Positions 54,522 through 62,041 of a stretch of 64,000 nt of DNA are shown here, piece after piece (position 1 is the first letter of the stretch; each line of letters begins with the position of its first letter). The stretch comes from CAIVVT01 sp052145115 (GTDB lineage Bacteria > Acidobacteriota > Terriglobia > Bryobacterales > Bryobacteraceae): assembly GCA_052145115.1 (NCBI GenBank), contig JBKQPG010000102.1, positions 15,502 through 79,501 on the forward strand. The letters are read 5' to 3'. A program made the position numbers and the translations under genes. The notes under the pieces are model-generated. The model had not been told where the DNA came from. It did no database searches and saw only the letters and a list, made by a program, of their open reading frames with translations.

Positions 54522-57380
54522 ATGAGGCGGATGGCAGGCAGGAGCGGTCTGATCGCGGCGGGCATGGGCGTGCTGGCGGCGCTGGCGCTGCTGCGCGGCG
54601 CGACGCCGGTGCGGCCGGTCTACATAGGTGCGCGGGCGTGTGCGCAGTGCCACGAAAGCCAGGGGATGGGCCGGCAGTATTCGAAATGGCTGAGCACCAA
54701 GCATGCCCAGGCGTGGGCCACGCTGGCGCGGCCGGAGTCGGCCGAGATCTCGCGCATCAGCGGGTTGCGTGAGCCGCCGCAGCGCTCGCCGGTATGCCTG
54801 GGGTGCCACGCGGTGGCGGCCGATACCGAGGCCTGGGAGCGCGACGACGCGTTCCACATCGAGGACGGGATGCAGTGCGAGGGCTGCCACGGCGCGGGCA
54901 GCGAATACGCCAACGAGCAGACCATGCGGGACAAGGCCGCGGCGATGAAGGCCGGGCTGCGCATGCCCAACGAGCGGCGCTGCCTGGTGTGCCACATCGA
55001 CAAGGGGTCGCACACCCAGGTGCTGAAGTCCGTGAAGTTCGACTACGCGACGTTTCTGGCGCGGATCGCGCATCCCCGGGCGGCGCAGGGTTCGATGACC
55101 GGCGGGATACCGGCGGCGAAAGTTGTTGCCGCGCAGAAAGGTCCGCGGCTGATCGGCGCGCTGGCCTGCGGCCAGTGCCACGAGCCGGCCGAAAAGGGCG
55201 CGCAGTATTCGGTGTGGCGGACGAGCCCGCACGCGCGGGCGTGGGCCGATCTGTCCAGCCCGAGTGGGCGCGAGCAGGCTCGCAAGCAGGGCATCCAGGG
55301 CGAGCCGGCCGAGGCTCCACAGTGTCTGAAGTGCCATGCGCCGGGTGCGCAGATGGCGGCGGCGGAGAGCTATAGCGTCGACGAGGGCGTGGGGTGCGAG
55401 GCGTGCCATGGGGCGGGCAGCGACTATGCGCCGGTCGAGATCATGCGCGACAAGAAAGCGGCGCTGGCGGCGGGGCTGAGGATGCCGACGCTGGACGGCT
55501 GCGCGCATTGCCACCTCCCCAGGGATGGCAAGCCGTTCGACGCCCAGTCGGCGTGGCTGAAGATTGCCCATCCGGCGAAGTCCACGCAGGCCTATCAGCA
55601 GCCACGCTACCTGAATCCGTTGCGGCTCGCCGAACGGCCGGGAGCGGGCGAACTGTTCGTGACCTTCGAGGCCGCGGCCGCGGTGGGCGTGGTGGACATC
55701 GCCAGTCGCAAGAAGGTGGCCGAAATCCCCGTGGGCACCGCGCCAACGGGGATCGCCTTCAGCCCCGACGGGCGGTTCGCGTACGTCTCAAACCGCGAAG
55801 ACGACACGGTGTCGGTGATCAACGCCGCCGCGCGGAAAGTGATCCACACGGTGAAAACGGGCGGCGAGCCGCACGGGCTGCTGACCGATAAGGGCGGGCG
55901 CTTCCTGTACGTGACGAACACCATGTCGGGCGACGTGTACGTCTATAACACGGACAATTGGGAGCGCGTGAAAGTGCTGGCGGCCAGCCGCGGACCGTGG
56001 TCGATGGCGCTGTCGCCCGACGGCCAGTTTCTGCTGGTGAGCAACACCTATTCCCGATTCGCGGACTTCCGCAAGCCGCGCGTGGGCGAAGTGACGGTGA
56101 TCGACGCGACGACGGGGATGGTCGCCGACCGGCGCGTGCTGCCGGGCGCCAACCTGATGATGGGCATCGCCTGGCACCCCAGCGGCGAGTATGGACTCAC
56201 CACGCTGAACCGCACCAAGAACCTGGTGCCGATGACGCAGTTGCTGCAAGGCTGGACCATCACCAACGGACTGGGCGTCATCTGGCGCGACGGCGGAGTC
56301 GATGAGGTTTTGCTCGACGAGCCCAATCTCGGTTTCGCCGACGCCACCGACGTGACATTCACCACGGACGGCCGGCACGCGCTGGTGACCAGCTCGGGCA
56401 CCAACCGGCTGGCGGTGGTGGATACGGCCAGGCTGGTCGATGTGCTGAAGCGCGCCACGCCGGAGGAACGCGCCAAGACGCTGCCCAATCATCTCGGCAT
56501 ATCGGCCGAGTTCGTCAGCACCTATCTGAAGACCGGCGCCAGCCCGCGCGGCGTGGTGTGCTCGGCCGACGGCAAGTGGGCCTTCGTCGCGAACTCGCTG
56601 GAGGACACGCTGAGCGTCTACGACATGGCAAAGATGAGCCCCGTCGGCGTCATCGACCTCGGCGGTCCCAAGGAAGTAACGATCACGCGCCGCGGCGAGC
56701 GCGTCTTCCACAACGCCGACATTGCCTTCCGCAAGCAGTTTGCCTGTCACTCCTGCCATCCCGACGGGCACGTCGACGGGATCACCTACGACGTCGAGTC
56801 GACCGACATTGGCGTCAGCCCGGTGGACAATCGCACGCTGCGCGGCATTCTCGATACGGCGCCTTTCAAGTGGGAAGGCACCAACGCCACGCTGTCGCGG
56901 CAGTGCGGGCCGCGCCTGGCCGTCTTTTTCACGCGCCTGCTGCCGTTCACGCCGGAGGATCTGAGCGCCCTGGACCGTTACGTCACGACCATCCAGCGCC
57001 CGCCCAACCGCTACCGCCCGCTGTGGGCCCCGCTGACGCCGGCGCAACGGCGCGGCAAGGAGATCTTCGAGCGCACGGTGGACAACGCCGGGCATGAGGT
57101 CCCTGAGGACGGGCGCTGCGTCAGTTGCCATCCCGGTCCCTATTACACCGACCGGCATCTGCACGACGTGGGCACCAAGCAGCCTTCGGACCGCCAGGGA
57201 CGCCTCGACGTGCCGCACCTGAAGAGCATTTACGATTCCCCGCCGTACCTGCACGACGGCATCGCCAAGTCGCTGGAAGAAATCTGGACGTTGTACAACC
57301 CCTACGACAAGCACGGGGTGACCAACGATTTGACCAAGGACCAATTGAACGACCTGATCGAGTACCTGAAAACGCTATGA
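54522..57380 (+). CDS. Decaheme cytochrome with duplicated tetraheme module, YVTN propeller and C-terminal diheme part
   Basis: A 952-aa exported protein, 2 nt after the CRTAC1-like gene. It has ten CxxCH haem motifs. The first eight form two copies of a cytochrome c554-like tetraheme module: C40, C92, C119, C154 and C216, C268, C292, C327, with similar spacing and matching surroundings (E-D-G-M-Q-C-E-G-C-H-G-A-G / D-E-G-V-G-C-E-A-C-H-G-A-G). Residues about 375-720 are a YVTN-type propeller (S-P-D-G-R-F-A-Y-V-S-N; S-P-D-G-Q-F-L-L-V-S-N). The last two haem sites (C742, C866) lie in a region resembling MauG/cytochrome c peroxidases. It probably moves electrons in the periplasm; the oxidised substrate is unknown. 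It overlaps the next gene by ATGA. Confidence 0.9.
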   Translation: MRRMAGRSGLIAAGMGVLAALALLRGATPVRPVYIGARACAQCHESQGMGRQYSKWLSTKHAQAWATLARPESAEISRISGLREPPQRSPVCLGCHAVAADTEAWERDDAFHIEDGMQCEGCHGAGSEYANEQTMRDKAAAMKAGLRMPNERRCLVCHIDKGSHTQVLKSVKFDYATFLARIAHPRAAQGSMTGGIPAAKVVAAQKGPRLIGALACGQCHEPAEKGAQYSVWRTSPHARAWADLSSPSGREQARKQGIQGEPAEAPQCLKCHAPGAQMAAAESYSVDEGVGCEACHGAGSDYAPVEIMRDKKAALAAGLRMPTLDGCAHCHLPRDGKPFDAQSAWLKIAHPAKSTQAYQQPRYLNPLRLAERPGAGELFVTFEAAAAVGVVDIASRKKVAEIPVGTAPTGIAFSPDGRFAYVSNREDDTVSVINAAARKVIHTVKTGGEPHGLLTDKGGRFLYVTNTMSGDVYVYNTDNWERVKVLAASRGPWSMALSPDGQFLLVSNTYSRFADFRKPRVGEVTVIDATTGMVADRRVLPGANLMMGIAWHPSGEYGLTTLNRTKNLVPMTQLLQGWTITNGLGVIWRDGGVDEVLLDEPNLGFADATDVTFTTDGRHALVTSSGTNRLAVVDTARLVDVLKRATPEERAKTLPNHLGISAEFVSTYLKTGASPRGVVCSADGKWAFVANSLEDTLSVYDMAKMSPVGVIDLGGPKEVTITRRGERVFHNADIAFRKQFACHSCHPDGHVDGITYDVESTDIGVSPVDNRTLRGILDTAPFKWEGTNATLSRQCGPRLAVFFTRLLPFTPEDLSALDRYVTTIQRPPNRYRPLWAPLTPAQRRGKEIFERTVDNAGHEVPEDGRCVSCHPGPYYTDRHLHDVGTKQPSDRQGRLDVPHLKSIYDSPPYLHDGIAKSLEEIWTLYNPYDKHGVTNDLTKDQLNDLIEYLKTL

Positions 57381-58588
57381 CACCGAGCAGACTCATCTCG
57401 AGGCCGATTGCAGTAATCGCTGCAGTGCTGGTGATGGCGCTGTTGGCGGGAAGTGCGGCGCAGGCGCAGGAAACGAAAAAGCTGCCCTACGTCTATACCA
57501 GGTGGAAAAACTTCACCGTTGCCGACGGGCTGCCCAACGACCACATTTTCGCGCTGAAAGTGGATGGCGATCGGGTCTGGATCGGCACCGAGGGCGGCCT
57601 GGCGATGTACGACAAGAAAACCGGGAAATTCAAGTCCTGGAAGGAAGCGGACGGGCTTCCCTGGCGGGCTGTCACGGGCATCGACGTGGACCGCAATACG
57701 GGCGACGTGTGGCTGGCGCTGTTCGGAGGCGGGCTGGCGCGCTTCAGCGGCGGGCGCTTCGACCACTTCACGCAGATGAACAGCGGCCTGGTGAACGACG
57801 TGGTCTACGGCGTGGCCGTGGAGAACGACAACGTCTGGGCGGCCACCACGGCGGGCGCCAGCCGCTACAACAAGGTCAGCGGATCGTGGACCATCTTCAC
57901 CGAGAAAAACGCGCCGATGGAGGAGATCTGGAATTACAACGCCAGCTACAACGGCCACGGCACGGTGTACCTCGCGGTTTGGGGCAGCGGCGTTCTCGAA
58001 TACGACATCAAAACCGGAAATTGGAAAGAGTACCTCGACCCCGACGGCGAGATGGAGATCGACCTGTATCGCGACGACGGCATCGTGCACGTGATCACGA
58101 CCGCCGTGGCACCGTTCGATGGCGGGTTTTTCGTATCCACATATTTTGGTGCGTCCCGTTATGACGGACGGCACTGGCGCGGTTACTACAACATGGATTC
58201 GGGCGTGCCCAGCGACTTTATGAACTTCGTGAAGGCGCGCAGCGCCGATGAAGCCTGGTTCTGCACCGACAAGGGGCTGGGCGTGATCACCGATTTCGAA
58301 TCCAACACCTGGGTTACCTACAAGATGGATCCCAAAACCCATCACGGCAAGGCGACGGTCTATAAGGATCGCGAAATCCTGGAGGAAGTGGACAGCCAGA
58401 CCGGCATCCCGCACAACTTCATCATCGCGGCGGATATGGATGGCAACGACGTGTGGATCGGCACGTCCAAAGGGCTGGCGTGGGGCCAGGGCGCGGGCTA
58501 TTACCCGGGGCTGCGCGAACGGACGCCCGCCTCCGGCAAGCCTGCGGCGGGCCAGCCAGCCGAAACCAAAGAGAAGAAGGGGATGTAA
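57377..58588 (+). CDS. Secreted two-component-regulator-type propeller protein
   Basis: A 403-aa protein beginning in the previous stop (ATGA). Signal peptide ending Q-A-Q. The rest contains repeated blades typical of 'two-component regulator propeller' repeats (T-V-A-D-G-L-P-N-D-H-I-F-A-L; V-W-I-G-T-E-G-G-L-A-M-Y-D; N-D-V-V-Y-G-V-A; V-W-I-G-T-S-K-G-L-A-W). No kinase or membrane domain follows, so it is probably a soluble periplasmic propeller that binds a protein or ligand. It is the fourth gene of the operon. Confidence 0.83.
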   Translation: MTPSRLISRPIAVIAAVLVMALLAGSAAQAQETKKLPYVYTRWKNFTVADGLPNDHIFALKVDGDRVWIGTEGGLAMYDKKTGKFKSWKEADGLPWRAVTGIDVDRNTGDVWLALFGGGLARFSGGRFDHFTQMNSGLVNDVVYGVAVENDNVWAATTAGASRYNKVSGSWTIFTEKNAPMEEIWNYNASYNGHGTVYLAVWGSGVLEYDIKTGNWKEYLDPDGEMEIDLYRDDGIVHVITTAVAPFDGGFFVSTYFGASRYDGRHWRGYYNMDSGVPSDFMNFVKARSADEAWFCTDKGLGVITDFESNTWVTYKMDPKTHHGKATVYKDREILEEVDSQTGIPHNFIIAADMDGNDVWIGTSKGLAWGQGAGYYPGLRERTPASGKPAAGQPAETKEKKGM

Positions 58589-58591
58589 GCC

Positions 58592-60070
58592 ATGAAGCGC
58601 ATCGTCTATCTGACCGGAGCTCTGCTGGCCGCGGCGGCCCTGCTCGTGTGCGCCGATGAGGCCGCCGAACGCATGAAGAAGCTGCAGGCGCTGATCGATC
58701 CCGATACCGCCGAAGTCTTGAAGCGCATTAACGCCGTCGACGCCTACACGGTGCCCGACCTGAAGCTGAAGCGCGAGGAGAATTTCGCCAAAACGCCGGC
58801 CGACATCGAGCCCTATTCGGGCGTGAAGCCGTATAAGGAATTTTTCCTGGAGCAAATGGAATACACCGGCCCCGGGCGCGCCATCCCCGAGCCGGGTCCG
58901 GAGCTGAAGACCGTCAAAATCGGCTTTATCGGGCCCATTGAGAACCTGCCTTCGGTGGCCACCGGCGGCATGGGCCACGAAGCCTCGCTCGGAAAAATGA
59001 TGCTCAAGGGCGCGCAGATGGCCATCGACGAGGCCAATGCGGAGGGCGGCTATTTCCGGCGCGGCATCCCGTTCGAATTGAAGGTGGTTAATGACAACGG
59101 CCTGTGGGGCAGCTCGGGCAACGAGATCGTCAACATGGCCTATAAGGACCATGTGTGGGCCATTCTCGGCACAATCGACGGCGCCAACAGCCACATCGCC
59201 ATCCGCGTCGCTCTGAAGGCCGAGATCCTGATGATGAATTCGGGCGATACCGATCCCACCTTCACGGAAACAAACATTCCCTGGACAGCGCGTTGCATCG
59301 GCGACGACCGCCAGATGGGTTACCTGATGGCCGACTACCTATTCCGCAAGCTGGGCTATAAGCGGGTGGCGCTGATCCGCTCGAGCAACCGTTTCGGCCG
59401 CTTCGGCATCCGCGAGGTCCGCGACACCGCGCGCCGAATGGGGCACCCGGTGCTGCTGGAGATGGCCTACAGGGTGGGCGTCGACGACCTGTCCATGCAG
59501 GTGGAGCGGCTGAAGGCCGTCAATCCCGATGCCGTCGTGCATTGGGGTGACGCCGCCGACAGCGCCGTCGTGTTGAACACGATGCGCCGGCTGGGCATGA
59601 AGCAGCCCTACTTTGCCAATAACCGCACGGTCTCCGACGAGTTCGTGAAACTGGCGGGCGACAACGCCGCAGGCGTGATCGCCGCCTATCCGTGGAACCC
59701 GGTGCGCCATGATCCCAAACTGGAGGCCTTCCGCGAGCGCTTCCGCAAGCGCTACGGCGAGGAGCCGGAGACCTACGCCGCGCACGGCTATGACGGCATG
59801 AACATGCTCATCTGGGCCACGCAGGTGGCCGGCTTGAACCGAGCCAAAATCCGAGACGTGATTGCCTATCGCGTCAAGCCCTGGCCGGGCGTGACGGGCG
59901 ACATCCCGCTCAGTTCCTCTTTGGACGATTTGGGCGACGTGTACCTGGCCGAGTTCGAACATGGCACGTGGAGTTACCACTCGCGCGAAGAGTGGCAGAT
60001 TCCACAGGGCTACATTCCTCCGCGCAGCCGCGTGGCGCGCGGGTTGGAAGCTGAGGCGAAGAAGGAGTAG
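58592..60070 (+). CDS. Type-1 periplasmic binding-fold protein, no transporter partner
   Basis: A 492-aa protein with a signal peptide (MKRIVYLTGALLAAAALLVC). After a ~90-residue N-terminal extension, unusual for this family, it shows a LivJ-like fold: K-I-G-F-I-G-P-I, G-A-Q-M-A-I-D-E-A-N-A-E-G-G-Y, W-A-I-L-G-T-I-D-G-A-N-S, H-G-Y-D-G-M-N-M-L-I-W-A. No permease or ATPase gene lies in the operon, so it may be a receptor that hands the ligand to the cytochrome complex or acts as a sensor, as solute-binding proteins of some PQQ-dependent alcohol dehydrogenase clusters are thought to do. It is 3 nt after the propeller gene. Confidence 0.82.
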   Translation: MKRIVYLTGALLAAAALLVCADEAAERMKKLQALIDPDTAEVLKRINAVDAYTVPDLKLKREENFAKTPADIEPYSGVKPYKEFFLEQMEYTGPGRAIPEPGPELKTVKIGFIGPIENLPSVATGGMGHEASLGKMMLKGAQMAIDEANAEGGYFRRGIPFELKVVNDNGLWGSSGNEIVNMAYKDHVWAILGTIDGANSHIAIRVALKAEILMMNSGDTDPTFTETNIPWTARCIGDDRQMGYLMADYLFRKLGYKRVALIRSSNRFGRFGIREVRDTARRMGHPVLLEMAYRVGVDDLSMQVERLKAVNPDAVVHWGDAADSAVVLNTMRRLGMKQPYFANNRTVSDEFVKLAGDNAAGVIAAYPWNPVRHDPKLEAFRERFRKRYGEEPETYAAHGYDGMNMLIWATQVAGLNRAKIRDVIAYRVKPWPGVTGDIPLSSSLDDLGDVYLAEFEHGTWSYHSREEWQIPQGYIPPRSRVARGLEAEAKKE

Positions 60071-60078
60071 AGGTCTTC

Positions 60079-61248
60079 ATGCGGGCCAGGCACAGCATCG
60101 GGCGGCGGGCAGCGTGCGCGCTGCTCGTCTCTCCGTTCGCGGCATTAGCTGCCGCGGCGCAGGAACCCCCGGTGGTGCCTTACATGGACCGCACCAAGCG
60201 TCAGATGCTGTACGAGGGTCCAGGGGGGGACGAGCCCGAGCCGCAGGGCCTGGACGAAGTGCGCATCGGCTACTTCGGCCCTTCCGATCCCGCTCACCTT
60301 GAGGGCGGATCGTTCTGGCAGGGCGCCTCGCGGGCGATCGAGGAATTGAATCGGGAAGGCGGCTATCACGGCCTGCCATTCCGTCTGGTGGCCAAGTGGA
60401 GCGACAGCCCGTGGAGCGCCGGCGGTCGCATGGTGGTCGAGATGGTTTATAACGACCGCGTCTGGGCGATCCTCGGCTCGATCGACGGCGTGGCGACGCA
60501 CGTGGCCGAACAAGTGGTGACCAAGGCGCTGCTGCCGTTGATCGATCCGGGCAGCACGGACCGCACGGTCAACGCGGCCATGGTGCCGTGGACCTTCTCC
60601 TGCCTGCCGGGCGACCCGGCGATCGCGGATGCGTTGGCTCCGCAACTGGCGGCCGATGCGGGCGCTGAAGGGCCCGTGATGGTGAGCTCCACGGGCCACG
60701 ACCAGCGTCACCTGGCCGAGGAGTTCAGACATCGGTTCGCCACTCGCCCTCCCGGCTTCTCGAGAGTTTTCGATTTTCAGCCCGGCGATTCGGAGCTCGA
60801 AAAGGTGGTCGAACAGGCCGCCAGCGCGCGCGCAGTGATTGTGCTCGGCGGCGTCTCCGATACGGCCCGCGCCGTCCGGCTGCTGCGGGCGCGGTCCAAC
60901 AACACGCTGATTTATGCCGGCCCGGCGGCCGCTCGCTCGAGCTTCCGCACGCTCGCCGGCGCGGCGTCCGAGGGAGTCCGTTGTCCGCTGTTGACCACCG
61001 CAGCGGCGTCTGAGGAAGGGCAGGATTACGCCTCGCTGGAATGCTACGATGCGACGCGGCTGGTGGCCGCGGCGATTCGCGCGGGCGGATTGAATCGCGT
61101 CCGTATCTGTAGGGCGCTGGCCGGGCTTTCGCCCTGGCAAGGGGCCGCCGGCGAAATCCGCTGGAGCGCTCTGAACCGCAACTCGAGGCCTGTATCGGCG
61201 GGGATCATTCGCGCTGCCCGGCTGGAGGCCTTCAACCGTCCGGTTTGA
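60079..61248 (+). CDS. Second type-1 periplasmic binding-fold protein
   Basis: A 389-aa protein, 8 nt after the gene above and clearly related to it (R-I-G-Y-F-G-P; W-A-I-L-G-S-I-D-G-V-A-T-H) but shorter: the N-terminal extension is reduced and the C-terminal lobe is more diverged (Ala-rich, less conserved). Signal peptide ends near A-A-A-A-Q. Two tandem non-identical binding proteins suggest different ligands or a heterodimeric receptor. No ABC permease or ATPase is encoded nearby. Confidence 0.75.
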   Translation: MRARHSIGRRAACALLVSPFAALAAAAQEPPVVPYMDRTKRQMLYEGPGGDEPEPQGLDEVRIGYFGPSDPAHLEGGSFWQGASRAIEELNREGGYHGLPFRLVAKWSDSPWSAGGRMVVEMVYNDRVWAILGSIDGVATHVAEQVVTKALLPLIDPGSTDRTVNAAMVPWTFSCLPGDPAIADALAPQLAADAGAEGPVMVSSTGHDQRHLAEEFRHRFATRPPGFSRVFDFQPGDSELEKVVEQAASARAVIVLGGVSDTARAVRLLRARSNNTLIYAGPAAARSSFRTLAGAASEGVRCPLLTTAAASEEGQDYASLECYDATRLVAAAIRAGGLNRVRICRALAGLSPWQGAAGEIRWSALNRNSRPVSAGIIRAARLEAFNRPV

Positions 61249-61287
61249 AACGAACTCATGAATCGCGCAATGATTAGGAGCTAGTCC

Positions 61288-61773
61288 ATGATGAAACTCG
61301 AAGAGATCGCCGGCGAATTCCTGCAACCGCATGTCGCCATCGAAAAGCGGGCCATGACCAACCTGCACGTGTTGAACGAGGCCTTTCGTTACGAGCGGCC
61401 GAGTTCATTCTCCCGCGGGTTGCGGATCGACATCGGCAACGTGGTGATCCTGCTGATTTCGGGCACCGCGAGCATCGATGAAGAGGGCCGCACGGTGCAC
61501 GTCGGCGATCTGCGCGCCCAGTGCCGGCGCACCTACCACAACATTACGGGGCTGCTCGAAAGCGAAGGGGCGACGTGGCATGACGTCGTCCGCACGACTT
61601 GCTACCTGCGCGACATTGACCGCGACTACGCCGAGTTCAACCAGGAACGCACGGAGTTTTTCGAAAAACAGGGTCTCGATCCGCTGCCCGCATCCACCGG
61701 CATCCAGGCCAAGCTGTGCCGGCCGGAACTGCTGGTGGAGATCGAAGCCATCGCGATCTTCAAGACGAAGTAG
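61288..61773 (+). CDS. Rid-family (YjgF/L-PSP) protein, key arginine replaced
   Basis: A 161-aa protein with the Rid fold: S-G-T-A-S-I-D-E-E-G-R-T-V-H-V-G-D, D-V-V-R-T-T-C-Y-L-R-D-I-D and P-A-S-T-G-I-Q-A-K-L-C ahead of V-E-I-E-A-I. By eye, the arginine that RidA-type imine deaminases need (in their P-A-R-S motif) is Ser here (P-A-S-T), so deaminase activity is not expected; subfamilies without it are known. An N-terminal extension of ~30 residues precedes the domain. No signal peptide: the only apparently cytoplasmic member of the operon. It is 39 nt after the second binding-protein gene. Confidence 0.85.
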   Translation: MMKLEEIAGEFLQPHVAIEKRAMTNLHVLNEAFRYERPSSFSRGLRIDIGNVVILLISGTASIDEEGRTVHVGDLRAQCRRTYHNITGLLESEGATWHDVVRTTCYLRDIDRDYAEFNQERTEFFEKQGLDPLPASTGIQAKLCRPELLVEIEAIAIFKTK

Positions 61774-62041
61774 CCCGCCGTGGGCGCGCCAGGAGGCGGC
61801 TCTCGTCCGCTTCCTCAAGTGCGTGGTTCCGGCGTGCGGGTGTCTCCCGGTTGATTACCGGCGCGATCCAGCGCCAGCGTCAAGGCGACGTACTCTTCGG
61901 GAGCGAATGGGCGGCGGGATTCCTTCGCTGACCGCGGCAGTGAAAGCACCTGCGAAGAGGAATGAAAAGCACCCGGGATCCCGTCCAGGCGCATGCTATA
62001 TTGCCAGTAGATAACTGCCGTCCTTGCGGATTCTCCGATCC

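Noticed and set aside
58592..61248. ABC importer operon
   Set aside because: No permease or ATPase gene is found near the two binding-fold proteins.
50981..61773. An anammox hydrazine-synthase operon
   Set aside because: Only one HzsA-like domain is present; HzsB/HzsC and hydrazine dehydrogenase are missing and the other genes do not fit.
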